Source: Pseudomonadota bacterium
GTDB lineage: Bacteria; Pseudomonadota; Gammaproteobacteria; Burkholderiales; Methylophilaceae
Assembly: GCA_029563075.1 (NCBI GenBank)
Contig: JAKQTN010000077.1
Location: forward strand, 1 to 64,000
Length of the DNA stretch: 64,000 nt
Direction of reading: 5' to 3'
Part shown: positions 27,033-35,649 of the stretch, piece after piece
Position numbering within the stretch: the first letter of the stretch is position 1
Layout of the letters: each line of letters starts with the position of its first letter
The notes under the pieces: generated by a model
The model's input: the letters and a program-made list of their open reading frames with translations, nothing else
The model's database searches: none
What the model was told of the DNA's origin: nothing
Translations under genes and position numbers: made by a program

Positions 27033-27947
27033 ATGCGCATAAGTACCAACACCATCTACCAAAGCGGCATTTCAAAAATCAGCTCGCTACAGGCAGACCA
27101 GACCAAACTGCAACAGCAGATTTCTACAGGCAAGCGTATAACACTGCCGTCAGACGATCCTATTGCTTCGACGCGTGCCTTAGAGATCTCTCATGCACAG
27201 GGAGTTAATGCTTCATTCGCAAGTGGCCGTCAAACCGCGCAGCTCAAACTCAATACGCTGGAATCGAGCCTTGCCAGCATTACCAGCCTTCTTGTTTCCA
27301 CACAATCTACATTGGTCGGTGCTGGCAATGGCTCTCTTTCAGATCTACAAAGAGGGTTTATTGCGACAGAACTTAACGGCTCCCTTGAAGAACTGATCAA
27401 CCTTGCAAACACGCAAGATTCATCGGGAGATTTTATTTATGCCGGCTTTAAAACAGATACCAAACCCTTTATAGCCAATGCTTCAGGTGCAAGTTATGCT
27501 GGTGATAGTAACCAGCAGTTGATTCAGGTGGATGCGCAGCGCCTGATGGCGGCAAATATCAGCGGTGACAACGTATTTCAAGCTGGCGGTAATGATGTAT
27601 TTACCACTTTGAGCAATCTAGTGACATTGCTGAACACGCCGATCACCAATGCCGCCACGCAGGCAGCCTTCAGTAGCGGCCTGGCAACAGCCATCAGCAA
27701 TCTGCAGGGCTCGGTAGACAATGTACTCAATGTACGTGCTGCTATCGGCTCCAAACTGAATGAGCTTGATGCATTGGACACCGCAGGTGCAGACCGTGCC
27801 CTGCAATACAGCAAATCCCTCTCCGAGCTGGAGGATCTTGACTATGCCAGCGCACTCTCAGACCTCGCGAAACAGCAAACCATTATGGAAGCGGCACAGA
27901 AATCATTTGTAGAAACAACCAAACTGTCGCTATTTCAATTTATATAA
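27033..27947 (+). CDS. flgL: Hook-filament junction protein FlgL (HAP3)
   Basis: FlgL is the second junction protein, related to flagellin at both ends. The 304-residue product starts MRISTNTIYQSGISKISSLQ, with QQQISTGKRITLPSDDPIAS near residues 28-47, the classical FlgL pattern. The C-terminal helix (LAKQQTIMEAAQKSFVETTK) also matches. CAAGGAAATATATT precedes the ATG. It closes the flg run, 30 nt after flgK, and is followed by a short hairpin. Confidence 0.95.
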   Translation: MRISTNTIYQSGISKISSLQADQTKLQQQISTGKRITLPSDDPIASTRALEISHAQGVNASFASGRQTAQLKLNTLESSLASITSLLVSTQSTLVGAGNGSLSDLQRGFIATELNGSLEELINLANTQDSSGDFIYAGFKTDTKPFIANASGASYAGDSNQQLIQVDAQRLMAANISGDNVFQAGGNDVFTTLSNLVTLLNTPITNAATQAAFSSGLATAISNLQGSVDNVLNVRAAIGSKLNELDALDTAGADRALQYSKSLSELEDLDYASALSDLAKQQTIMEAAQKSFVETTKLSLFQFI

Positions 27948-28003
27948 ACCATGAGTTTGCTGGAACGTTAATTCCAAAATTTGGACTATCCACGATTTGT
28001 GGA

Positions 28004-28294
28004 TTATCCGACGACCTCGAAGTTGTTATAACCACCATCGTCCAGCTCGATTTCTACTCGCTCAACATGCGCAAGCTCCGGGCCGCGGTGGGCCCATCGC
28101 ACGATTGAATCCACGGCAGCGGAGTTCCCATGCACCACGGCCTCTACCGAGCCATCGCTTCGGTTTCTCACCCAGCCGCTGATCCCCAGCTTTTGCGCTT
28201 GCAGACGCATCGAGTTGCGGAAGAACACGCCTTGCACCCGGCCATGAATCACGAGGCGCAGCTTCTTTTGTGGTAGAGCTGGAGGGATGATCAT
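28004..28294 (-). CDS. acyP: Acylphosphatase
   Basis: This small enzyme hydrolyses the carboxyl-phosphate bond of acylphosphates. The 96-residue protein has the active-site pattern HGRVQGVFFR (catalytic Arg26) and GWVRNRSDGSVEAV (catalytic Asn44), spaced as in the family. It is transcribed against flgL, with 56 nt between the two stops, where an ATCCAC/GTGGAT hairpin lies. No functional link to flagella is expected. Confidence 0.93.
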   Translation of the reverse strand: MIIPPALPQKKLRLVIHGRVQGVFFRNSMRLQAQKLGISGWVRNRSDGSVEAVVHGNSAAVDSIVRWAHRGPELAHVERVEIELDDGGYNNFEVVG

Positions 28295-28464
28295 TCTTAT
28301 TCCCCCGCAATAAGTTGCGTGCGGGACAGCATTCTACTCGGGGCATGGCCACACTGATTAGGCATCGTTGCTATCAACCATTGTAATTTACTAAGCATTA
28401 TACTAAGTTCATGTTAAAAAACTGTGCGATATAAAATGCGAATTTAAGAGGAAAATGATCCATT

Positions 28465-29034
28465 TTGAATACATGCCAACATGAAATGCCGATAAAAAAT
28501 TCAAGTGTAGCGCGCGTATTTTTTGCCTTGTGGCCAGAAGAATTAGTACAAAGGACGCTACATTCATTAGCAACGGAATATCTGCCGCTGTGTGAGGGGC
28601 GCATTATGGATGCAGATACTCTGCACATGACATTGCTGTTTCTGGGAGAAATGGAGCGTGCACGTCTGCCGCTATTAAGGCAAACCGCGGGCAAGGTGTC
28701 AGTGCCACCCTTTAGGTTTGTACTGGATAGACTGTCATTTTGGTCATATAACCGGATTGCTTATGCTACACCGCTGGTGGAAGTGCCAGCACTGTACCAA
28801 CTAGCCACAGCGCTGCAACAGGAGTTGATAGCGGCGGGTTTTCTGTTTGAAAATTATGAGTTTAATCCGCATGTCACATTGTTACGTCAAGTCGGACATA
28901 TTTTGGAATCCCAAGCCATTGCACCCATCACGTGGCAGGTAGACGCGTTTGTGCTGGTGGAATCGGTCATGACTGATCAAGGGGCGCGCTACCAGATACT
29001 TCAGAAGTGGCCATTGCTGCCTGTTGGCCATTAG
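28465..29034 (+). CDS. thpR: RNA 2',3'-cyclic phosphodiesterase (2'-5' RNA ligase family, ThpR)
   Basis: Members of the 2H phosphoesterase family open 2',3'-cyclic phosphates on RNA and can reversibly join 2'-5' linkages. The protein has the two required His-x-Thr motifs, HMTL at residues 54-57 and HVTL at 136-139, and an N-terminal ARVFFALWP typical of ThpR. The start is a TTG at 28465, with AGAGGAA about 11 nt upstream; an ATG at 28486 has no visible binding site. It is divergent from acyP and convergent with fliR. Confidence 0.9.
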   Translation: MNTCQHEMPIKNSSVARVFFALWPEELVQRTLHSLATEYLPLCEGRIMDADTLHMTLLFLGEMERARLPLLRQTAGKVSVPPFRFVLDRLSFWSYNRIAYATPLVEVPALYQLATALQQELIAAGFLFENYEFNPHVTLLRQVGHILESQAIAPITWQVDAFVLVESVMTDQGARYQILQKWPLLPVGH

Positions 29035-29162
29035 CTGGCATTGTGTTTTATGACGAATTCGCTAAGTATTTTTTGATGGATAAACTCTGAAACAGCCTTG
29101 ATGCGCCGGAATGAAACTCTGTATCGAGTTCCTGGCTATATCAAGTCACCCATATTGAAGCT

Positions 29163-29990
29163 TTATGGCTTGCCAAAAGATTGAGACGGGATCAGCGATG
29201 ATGCCGCAGGCACTTCAACAGGCACAGCCACTTGATGCATATTGCTTATCCCTTGTTCAATAAAGTTTTCAATCGGCTTGAGCATGCCCGGCAGTGCCAA
29301 TGCCAGTACTAAAAAACCGATACTTAAGGTGATAGGGAAACCTATACCGAATAAATTCAGTTGTGGCGCAGTTCGGGTCAATATCCCCAATGCCATGTTA
29401 GTAATCAGCAATGCAGCCACTACCGGCAAGGCCAACAGCAGGCCTGCACTGAAAATTGTTTCACCCCACAGTGCAATTTTCATCGGGTTGATTCCACTCC
29501 CGCCAATTGCGATTGGCATGGTAATGAAGCTATTGGCCATGGCGGTCACGATCATCAAATGGCCATCCAGGCTTAAAAAAATGAGCATAGCGAGAAGAAT
29601 CAAAAACTGGTTCACCGCAGTGCTCTGGCCTTGTGACTGCGGATCGAAAAAAGTAGCAAAGCCCAAGCCCATGGACATGCCAATCAGTTGCCCTGCCAGA
29701 TCAACCGCAGCAAAGACCAGCCGCATACTGAAGCCTATCGCCAGCCCGATGACAAGCTGCTGGACCAAAATCAGCAGACCTTGAAACGAGAATATCTCGA
29801 ACTGCGGCAAAGGCGGCAGCGTAGGCATAATAATCATGGTAAACACAATGCCTATGCCCAGCTTGATCCGGTTGGGAATCGTGTTATGGCTGAAGATAGG
29901 CGCTGTCGCCATCACGCCCAGCACCCTGGTCAAAGGCCAGAGCAGGCTGATGATCCATGTTTGAAGAAGTTCGCTGCTGATTGAAACCAT
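29163..29990 (-). CDS. fliR: Flagellar export apparatus protein FliR
   Basis: FliR is part of the FliPQR core of the export gate. The 275-residue protein has about six hydrophobic segments and the family-type stretches RVLGVMATAPIFSHNTIPNR and LALPVVAALLITNMALGILT. It starts 30 nt after the fliQ stop. It is the last gene of the long fliF-to-fliR minus-strand series. The C-terminal 25 residues are polar and weakly conserved. Confidence 0.95.
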   Translation of the reverse strand: MVSISSELLQTWIISLLWPLTRVLGVMATAPIFSHNTIPNRIKLGIGIVFTMIIMPTLPPLPQFEIFSFQGLLILVQQLVIGLAIGFSMRLVFAAVDLAGQLIGMSMGLGFATFFDPQSQGQSTAVNQFLILLAMLIFLSLDGHLMIVTAMANSFITMPIAIGGSGINPMKIALWGETIFSAGLLLALPVVAALLITNMALGILTRTAPQLNLFGIGFPITLSIGFLVLALALPGMLKPIENFIEQGISNMHQVAVPVEVPAASSLIPSQSFGKP

Positions 29991-30020
29991 ATCAACCTAA
30001 AAATATGCTGACTGATCAGA

Positions 30021-30290
30021 TCAATTTGCCATCGACGGAATGCCGGTAAACACCAGATGCATATAATCCACCATGGTGGTGAGCATCCATGGGCCAGCGA
30101 ATATCAGTGCCACAAACACGCCCACCAGCTTGGGAATAAATGACAATGTAGCTTCGTTAATCTGTGTGGCGGCCTGAAATATGCTGACGACCAGGCCGAT
30201 GATAAGCACTGTGAGCAATATGGGCGCAGCCACCAGCAACGTGATTTCCATTGCATTCCTGCCTAGAGTCATTACGCTTTCCGGAGTCAT
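30021..30290 (-). CDS. fliQ: Flagellar export apparatus protein FliQ
   Basis: FliQ is the small export-gate subunit. The 89-residue protein has two membrane helices (about 15-38 and 50-75) and the conserved IFQAATQINEATLSFIPKL between them. CAAGGAAAACCAA precedes the start. It lies between fliP (44 nt upstream) and fliR (30 nt downstream), the standard order. Confidence 0.95.
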   Translation of the reverse strand: MTPESVMTLGRNAMEITLLVAAPILLTVLIIGLVVSIFQAATQINEATLSFIPKLVGVFVALIFAGPWMLTTMVDYMHLVFTGIPSMAN

Positions 30291-30334
30291 TTGGTTTTCC
30301 TTGTATTATTGAGCGCAGTAGTTGCACAAGGTCT

Positions 30335-31099
30335 CTAATAGAAGCTTTGTACCAGCGAGCCTAACAACAACTGCCAGCCATCGACCAGTACAAATAGCAT
30401 CAACTTAAAGGGTAGCGACACAATCGCGGGCGACACCATCATCATCCCCATCGCCATCAACACACTAGCCACGACCATGTCGATAATTAAAAATGGAATG
30501 AATATGGCAAAACCGATTTGGAACGCAGTTTTAAGCTCGCTCGTCATAAAAGCCGGTACCAGAACCCGCAACGGCACCTGCTCCGGCGTTTCTATTTTTT
30601 CAATTTGCGCCATTTTCACGAACAATGCGAGATCACTTTCGCGCGTTTGTTTCATCATAAAGGCTTTAAGCGGCTCAGCACCTTTATCCATCGCTTCCTG
30701 CATTGTGATTCTGTTTTCTGCGAGCGGTTGGTAGGCTTCTGTGTAGATTTTGTCTATGACCGGACTCATCACAAAAAAAGTGAGGAACAATGCCAAGCCT
30801 ATCATCACCTGATTGGGTGGCGCGGATTGTGTACCCAGTGCCTGGCGCAATAGCGACAGTACGATGATAATGCGGGTGAACCCTGTCATCATCAGCAACG
30901 CTGCCGGCAAAAAGGTCAGAGAAGTCAGCAGAATTAAGGTCTGCAGGCTCAATGTATAATTCTGACCGCCACCCGCCGCCGGCAATGCGTTCACCAGAGG
31001 CAAGCCATTCTCTGCAAATGCGGTAAGCGGCAGAGCAAGTGCGACCAACACCAGCATCCATATAGGTTTTAGATTATTCTTGCGCATCTTTTTCTGCAT
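30335..31099 (-). CDS. fliP: Flagellar export apparatus protein FliP
   Basis: FliP is the central pore subunit of the export gate. The 254-residue product has a cleavable signal peptide (to about residue 29, AFA), then [20 protein letters not shown] and [20 protein letters not shown], both highly characteristic, and the C-terminal membrane pair. It overlaps the 3' end of fliO by 26 nt; an alternative ATG at 31087 would shorten the overlap. Four membrane segments are visible in the mature part. Confidence 0.96.
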   Translation of the reverse strand: MQKKMRKNNLKPIWMLVLVALALPLTAFAENGLPLVNALPAAGGGQNYTLSLQTLILLTSLTFLPAALLMMTGFTRIIIVLSLLRQALGTQSAPPNQVMIGLALFLTFFVMSPVIDKIYTEAYQPLAENRITMQEAMDKGAEPLKAFMMKQTRESDLALFVKMAQIEKIETPEQVPLRVLVPAFMTSELKTAFQIGFAIFIPFLIIDMVVASVLMAMGMMMVSPAIVSLPFKLMLFVLVDGWQLLLGSLVQSFY

Positions 31100-31583
31100 C
31101 TGTTTTTCCTGCCATCTTATTTCCAGCCATCTTGGCCGTAGATTTCTTTAACCATTGCGCAAACGATGGCGCTAATGATTGTGTAAGTGCACCTAAATTT
31201 GGGTTAAGCTGGTTACCGGCACCTGAAACATTTTCTGATATCTGCAATGAACCGGCCTCTAGGTCAGCAATGCCGTTTACTTGTCCGGGCGCTACGCCAA
31301 CCACGATCCAGCGCCCTGCCACCTCCACCACCACGACACGTTCGCGCGAACCAACACTGACACCGCCCACAACACGCACCACCGACTGTTTATTGCCGCC
31401 TGCTCCCGGCATCATGCGCTTTAATACCCAAGTCAGCAGCGCCATCACGGCCAATACCACGGCAAGACCCAGCACCATTTTCAACACACCGCCTGTTGGC
31501 GATGCCGCTATAGTATCCGCAGCCAGCGCGCTACAAGACATGAGGAAAAAACTCAAAAACAGTAGATTCAAACGCATCTTCAT
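31074..31583 (-). CDS. fliO: Flagellar export apparatus assembly protein FliO
   Basis: FliO helps assemble the FliP complex. The 169-residue protein has a signal-like N-terminus (about residues 1-22), one membrane helix (about 32-52), and the cytoplasmic SH3-like region with [20 protein letters not shown] near residues 86-105. The Lys-rich tail overlaps fliP. Sequence conservation in this family is low, but the pattern plus fliN-fliO-fliP order is convincing. Confidence 0.9.
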   Translation of the reverse strand: MKMRLNLLFLSFFLMSCSALAADTIAASPTGGVLKMVLGLAVVLAVMALLTWVLKRMMPGAGGNKQSVVRVVGGVSVGSRERVVVVEVAGRWIVVGVAPGQVNGIADLEAGSLQISENVSGAGNQLNPNLGALTQSLAPSFAQWLKKSTAKMAGNKMAGKTDAEKDAQE

Positions 31584-31602
31584 GGATAATTTTCTGAATA
31601 AC

Positions 31603-32022
31603 TTACTTGTTAATTTTGCGGATACGCTCGGCCGGCGTGATGATGTCAGTCAAACGAATACCGAACTTATCGTTTACCACTACGACTTCGCCCTGCGCAA
31701 TCAGACATCCGTTCACCAACACATCCATCGGCTCACCGGCCATGCCGTCCAGCTCGACTACCGAGCCCTGTGCCAATTGCAGCAGATTCTTGATAGCGAT
31801 TTTGGTGCGCCCCAATTCCACCGTAAGCTGTACTGGAATATCCAGAATAAAATCAATGTCGTTTTGGGTTTCATTCAGCTTGTTTTTCGGCGTGAATTCC
31901 GAAAACACCTGAGCCTGTTCAACATTGCTGGTCTGCAACACAGAGGATTCTGCGGCTGACTGAGCACTCCAGTCATTTTCCATCGCTTCTTCAACAACCT
32001 CTTCTACAGCATCAGTCGCCAT
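31603..32022 (-). CDS. fliN: Flagellar motor switch protein FliN
   Basis: FliN forms the lower C-ring with FliM. The 139-residue protein has an acidic N-terminal region (about 1-55) and a C-terminal SpoA/surface-presentation domain with IPVQLTVELGRTKIAIKNLL and EPMDVLVNGCLIAQGEVVVV. It overlaps the end of fliM by 11 nt, so translation is probably coupled. TAAAGGAGAACC precedes the ATG. Confidence 0.96.
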   Translation of the reverse strand: MATDAVEEVVEEAMENDWSAQSAAESSVLQTSNVEQAQVFSEFTPKNKLNETQNDIDFILDIPVQLTVELGRTKIAIKNLLQLAQGSVVELDGMAGEPMDVLVNGCLIAQGEVVVVNDKFGIRLTDIITPAERIRKINK

Positions 32023-33019
32023 AAGGTTCTCCTTTAATATATTCAGATGAGTTAGATCTTAAAAGCTTCTCTACGCGCAACGCATATTGGCCATTAAACA
32101 ATCCATATTTACATAGCATCACCGGGATGCCATCGACTTGCCCTTCAATCTCTTCAGCAATATTGAGCGGAATGACATCACCTACTTTCATGTTCAGCAC
32201 TTCGCCAAGCTGCATTGAGGTCTTAGCCAGATCTGCCACAATCTCGATCTCTGCTGCCTGTACCTGCTGTGTCATCAGCTTTACCCAGCGCTTGTCGGCG
32301 CTTAGCACCTCACCTTGTGATGATGACGCCAGTATGTCGCGGATTGGTTCCAGCATCGAATAGGGGAAACAGAAATGCATCTCGCCATTTGCCGGACCTA
32401 ACTCGACATTAAACGTAATCGCCGCCACCGCCTCATTTGGAGTGGCAATGTTGGCAAACTGGGTATTGATTTCAGAGCGGACATACTCGAACTGCACTGG
32501 ATACAAGGGCTCCCATGATTTTGAATAAGTTTCGAACACGATATTCAGAATGCGCTGGATAATACGCTGCTCTGTTTGTGTGAATTCACGTCCTTCTGCG
32601 CGGGTGTGGAAACGACCATCCCCGCCGAACATATTGTCCACCACCAGAAAGACCAGGCTTGGATCAAACACCATCAGCGCATTGCCGCGCAACGGTTTCA
32701 TCTGGATTAAATTCAGATTGGTAGGCACCAGCAGATTACTAATAAAGTCGCTATATTTGACAATACGCACTTGGCCGGCCGAAACTTCGACGCTGCGCCG
32801 CAAGAAATTGAATAGCTCGATACGAACCAGGCGCGCGAATCTTTCATTGATGATCTCAAATGTAGGCAAGCGCCCACGCACGATACGTTCTTGCGTTGCC
32901 ATGTCATAATCACGCACAGCCGTCTCATTATCCCCATCAGGCTTGACGTCATCACTGTCACCTTCAACGCCTTTCAGCAGGGCATCGACTTCGTCTTGAG
33001 ATAAAAATTTATCAGCCAT
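32012..33019 (-). CDS. fliM: Flagellar motor switch protein FliM
   Basis: FliM is the C-ring component that binds phosphorylated CheY and changes rotation direction. The 335-residue protein starts MADKFLSQDEVDALLKGV, the typical N-terminal CheY-binding segment. The central CheC-like domain (GGDGRFHTRAEGREFTQTEQ region) and a C-terminal SpoA domain follow. It lies 17 nt after fliL. No cheY is present in this window. Confidence 0.96.
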   Translation of the reverse strand: MADKFLSQDEVDALLKGVEGDSDDVKPDGDNETAVRDYDMATQERIVRGRLPTFEIINERFARLVRIELFNFLRRSVEVSAGQVRIVKYSDFISNLLVPTNLNLIQMKPLRGNALMVFDPSLVFLVVDNMFGGDGRFHTRAEGREFTQTEQRIIQRILNIVFETYSKSWEPLYPVQFEYVRSEINTQFANIATPNEAVAAITFNVELGPANGEMHFCFPYSMLEPIRDILASSSQGEVLSADKRWVKLMTQQVQAAEIEIVADLAKTSMQLGEVLNMKVGDVIPLNIAEEIEGQVDGIPVMLCKYGLFNGQYALRVEKLLRSNSSEYIKGEPYGD

Positions 33020-33036
33020 GGCTAAAAATGTTCTGA

Positions 33037-33537
33037 TTATTGAATCACGAAAGAAGTAAAGAAAACGCCTGTAACCTCTTGAGGCTTGGCATCTGCAGAG
33101 AAGGGCTTTTTCACCTCGGCGATGATCTCATCGCTCAATTGTTGCTTGCCTTCCATGCTGGAAATATCAGTCGCCGTCTTGCTCGTCAACAGCATCAGCA
33201 AACGGTTACGTACCGCAGGCATCTGCGTTTTCAACAGCTCTGCAGCTTCCGGGCTGGCGACCTGCATTGATAAATCAAGCTGCAGAAACTTCTCATCCGG
33301 GTCGGGCTGCAGGTTCACGGTAAATGTTTCTAATGTCACAAAAACTGGTGCTTTTGCCGGCTCTTCGTGCTTGACCTCTTTTTTATGATCCGGTTTTTGA
33401 TGCATAAAATACCAAGCAGCTCCGCCACCGCCGCCAAGCAACACCAGCGCTGCAGCAATAATGATGATTAATTTCTTTTTGGAAGATGTTGCCGGTGCTG
33501 CAGCTGCAGCCTCTTCTGATTTTGGATCTAATGCCAT
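33037..33537 (-). CDS. fliL: Flagellar basal-body-associated protein FliL
   Basis: FliL is a single-pass inner-membrane protein that surrounds the stator and supports torque. The 166-residue product has a cytoplasmic N-terminus, one membrane helix (about 22-45), a Lys/His-rich linker (HQKPDHKKEVKHEE) and a C-terminal periplasmic FliL domain ending FFTSFVIQ. AAGGCAAAAAT precedes the start. A folded leader element lies just upstream. Confidence 0.93.
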   Translation of the reverse strand: MALDPKSEEAAAAAPATSSKKKLIIIIAAALVLLGGGGGAAWYFMHQKPDHKKEVKHEEPAKAPVFVTLETFTVNLQPDPDEKFLQLDLSMQVASPEAAELLKTQMPAVRNRLLMLLTSKTATDISSMEGKQQLSDEIIAEVKKPFSADAKPQEVTGVFFTSFVIQ

Positions 33538-33559
33538 ATTTTTGCCTTTCCTTATTGGC

Positions 33560-33609
33560 TGGAGCCTGTACTGCCCGTTGGGCAGTCATTGGCGTTACTG
33601 ATGGCTCCA
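33560..33609 (-). promoter_or_regulatory. Folded leader element upstream of fliL
   Basis: An outer 7-bp stem (33560-33566 / 33603-33609, TGGAGCC/GGCTCCA) encloses a perfect 6-bp hairpin with a 3-nt loop (33571-33576 / 33580-33585, CTGCCC/GGGCAG). It ends about 22 nt before the fliL start. It has no T-run, so it is not a simple terminator of the preceding fliK message. It may be a structured 5' leader or a processing site. Confidence 0.4.
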
Positions 33610-33748
33610 TTATGAAAAAAAATGGCCTGACAACAAGCATGGATAAGAAGGGGAAAAAGGCGTTAAATTAGAGTTTGCCTTTACAGAGCATTAATGATGC
33701 CTGCGAAAACCGAATTGGCACGTACAAAACTATCATAAAATCAGATGG

Positions 33749-35077
33749 TTAGGCAAAAGTATCCACCAACCCGTTGGCTACGCGGGTTAAAGTTTTCGTG
33801 CTGGCTACGTTTTCCTCATGTGAAATGGGGGCACTTTTATCGAGCCGTGAAGCGGCTCTGTTCTGCATAGCCTGATGGAATTCCTGCTGTGCCTGCCCGC
33901 CAGAGCTTACATTGGCCTGGCCAAGCTGAATCCCGGATTCGCTCATTTTCTCACGCAGGTTTGCTATGCCGTCCTGCAAAGCCTGTCTCACTTCAGCGTT
34001 GTCCGAAATAAATGTCGTATCTGCCTTGTCATTCTGCACATTAATCACCACTTGCAAAGGGCCAAGATCCGGGGGGTTCAGTGTCAGCGTTGCTGATTGT
34101 TCTCCCGCCCCCACCATCCACACCACTTTTTGGCCAATCGCCTGATCCCAACCCGCTCTTCCCGGATAAACATTGATGGTATTGGTGCTTGCTGCCTGTA
34201 CTGGTAAACTGGTATTCATTTGCGTCAGCGTATGTGGGCTTGCAGGTATCGCAATGTTTTTTATTGCCATGTCCTTATTGCCCTCTTTAGCAGTATCCAG
34301 CATCGATTTTGCCGTCACGGATTCATCGATCGCTACCTGCTTGGTTGCCGACTGCATCACATCTGTCCAGCGGATTTGCTCTGGAACGGCCTTGGCATTT
34401 GTTGCCGATAGCACATCCTGAGCTTCATTCCGCGCTGCTGCAGCGGATTTATTTTGCGGCGCTGCACTTTCTGCGGTAATGATTGCTTGCGAAGCGGTGT
34501 TAGCAGCAGGCAAACCTGAGTTTTCCGATGCACTGGCCATGCGGGAATGCGTTGCTGGCGTTAACGCCACTGGTGTCAGTATCGGAACTGCAGTAGCAAT
34601 GACGGCCGCATCTCTGGCATTGTTTGTCGCATTGTTTAATGCTTCTTTACCATCGACATCCTCAGCAGCCTTTTGCGTTTTATCAGGAATATCAACCGCT
34701 TGCACAATGGGCGCTGCGCTGGAATTTTCCGCAAACTGAACATGCTCATTCGCGCTGCTATCGGTGCTTTTTATATCATTGACAGCGACGACAAACTCGG
34801 CATAATCAGCCGCAAGCTTGCTCTTCTGCTCGCCTTCATCGTTACCTTGTGCGTTTGAAATTTTTGGCGCAGGTTTTTGCTGAGCCAGTTTTTGTTGAGC
34901 CAATTCTTGCCGGGCCAAATCTTTCTGGGCTTTCGACTGCTTATTCAGTAGAGCCTGAAACGATGTATTTGACTCCGGAGCCGCAGCGTTATCCGCACTC
35001 GTATTATTGTTGTTTGTCGCGCTCAGCGCTTTTTTTAAGGTTGTTGTTTGTGCCATTTGTAATGTTAAATTTTGCAT
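33749..35077 (-). CDS. fliK: Flagellar hook-length control protein FliK
   Basis: FliK measures hook length and triggers the FlhB substrate switch. The 442-residue protein has a low-complexity N-terminal two-thirds rich in Ala, Gln, Asn and Thr, including repeated AQQK-type units near residues 55-70. A conserved C-terminal domain (about 305-410) contains WDQAIGQKVVWMVGAGEQSA and LNPPDLGPLQVVI, the hallmark of FliK. Spacing to fliJ is 80 nt. A second, unrelated-looking FliK-like gene lies at 42748-43725. Confidence 0.93.
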   Translation of the reverse strand: MQNLTLQMAQTTTLKKALSATNNNNTSADNAAAPESNTSFQALLNKQSKAQKDLARQELAQQKLAQQKPAPKISNAQGNDEGEQKSKLAADYAEFVVAVNDIKSTDSSANEHVQFAENSSAAPIVQAVDIPDKTQKAAEDVDGKEALNNATNNARDAAVIATAVPILTPVALTPATHSRMASASENSGLPAANTASQAIITAESAAPQNKSAAAARNEAQDVLSATNAKAVPEQIRWTDVMQSATKQVAIDESVTAKSMLDTAKEGNKDMAIKNIAIPASPHTLTQMNTSLPVQAASTNTINVYPGRAGWDQAIGQKVVWMVGAGEQSATLTLNPPDLGPLQVVINVQNDKADTTFISDNAEVRQALQDGIANLREKMSESGIQLGQANVSSGGQAQQEFHQAMQNRAASRLDKSAPISHEENVASTKTLTRVANGLVDTFA

Positions 35078-35157
35078 ATTTTTACCCCGGAAATTAACCG
35101 CTACTGATTTCAGAATACTTCTTGCAAGACACTTCGGCCATTCACCCTATCAATCAT

Positions 35158-35607
35158 TTATAAATGTCTAGTCCTGCTGGTGCGCGTGGCAAACTCATCC
35201 ATCATCTTCTGATCCTTTTTTTGCTCGATTTTATGTGCACGCTTATCCGAGCGCTGCGAAAGCACCTCATAAGACAGTTTTTTGCGCTGGCTTTCCTGCC
35301 ACAGCTCGCGCTGCACTTTTACCTGTTGCTTTGTAAATTCAACCACTTCCTGCTGACCCATAACCGCCTGATCCAGCTTGGTAAAAAAATTCTGGAAATT
35401 CCGGTATGTTTCCGCACTGACGCCGGTTTCCAAAAGATGATTGAGGCTCGTGAGATAGTCCTGCCGGTATTCGGTCAGCATGCTCTGCTTGTTCTGAGCC
35501 TCCTCCGCCACCTTCATGGTATGCGCCAAAGCCTCCGCCGCCAAATCCACTTCCTTGGCGGCCATCTCCTTTAATGTCTTCAATATACCGGCTGAATGTG
35601 CTGCCAT
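35158..35607 (-). CDS. fliJ: Flagellar export chaperone/stalk protein FliJ
   Basis: FliJ is the coiled-coil stalk inside the FliI ATPase ring and couples it to FlhA. The 149-residue protein is almost entirely charged helix, with heptad-like spacing and no hydrophobic segment. The N-terminal KTLKEMAAKEVDLAAEALA and C-terminal KKLSYEVLSQRSDKRAHKIE regions fit the family. It lies 42 nt after fliI in the standard fliI-fliJ-fliK order. Confidence 0.9.
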   Translation of the reverse strand: MAAHSAGILKTLKEMAAKEVDLAAEALAHTMKVAEEAQNKQSMLTEYRQDYLTSLNHLLETGVSAETYRNFQNFFTKLDQAVMGQQEVVEFTKQQVKVQRELWQESQRKKLSYEVLSQRSDKRAHKIEQKKDQKMMDEFATRTSRTRHL

Positions 35608-35649
35608 ATCGTCTCAATCTTTTTAATTTTTATGCGGTTTTAAGCCAGT

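Noticed and set aside
18085-29784. Long open frames on the strand opposite to flg and fli genes (for example 20485-21234 and 25755-26294 minus)
   Set aside because: They lie fully inside well-supported genes, have no family motifs and are low-complexity shadows of the real frames.
34820-34960. Repeated AQQK-type units in fliK as a separate tandem-repeat locus
   Set aside because: They are part of the normal low-complexity N-terminal region of FliK proteins.
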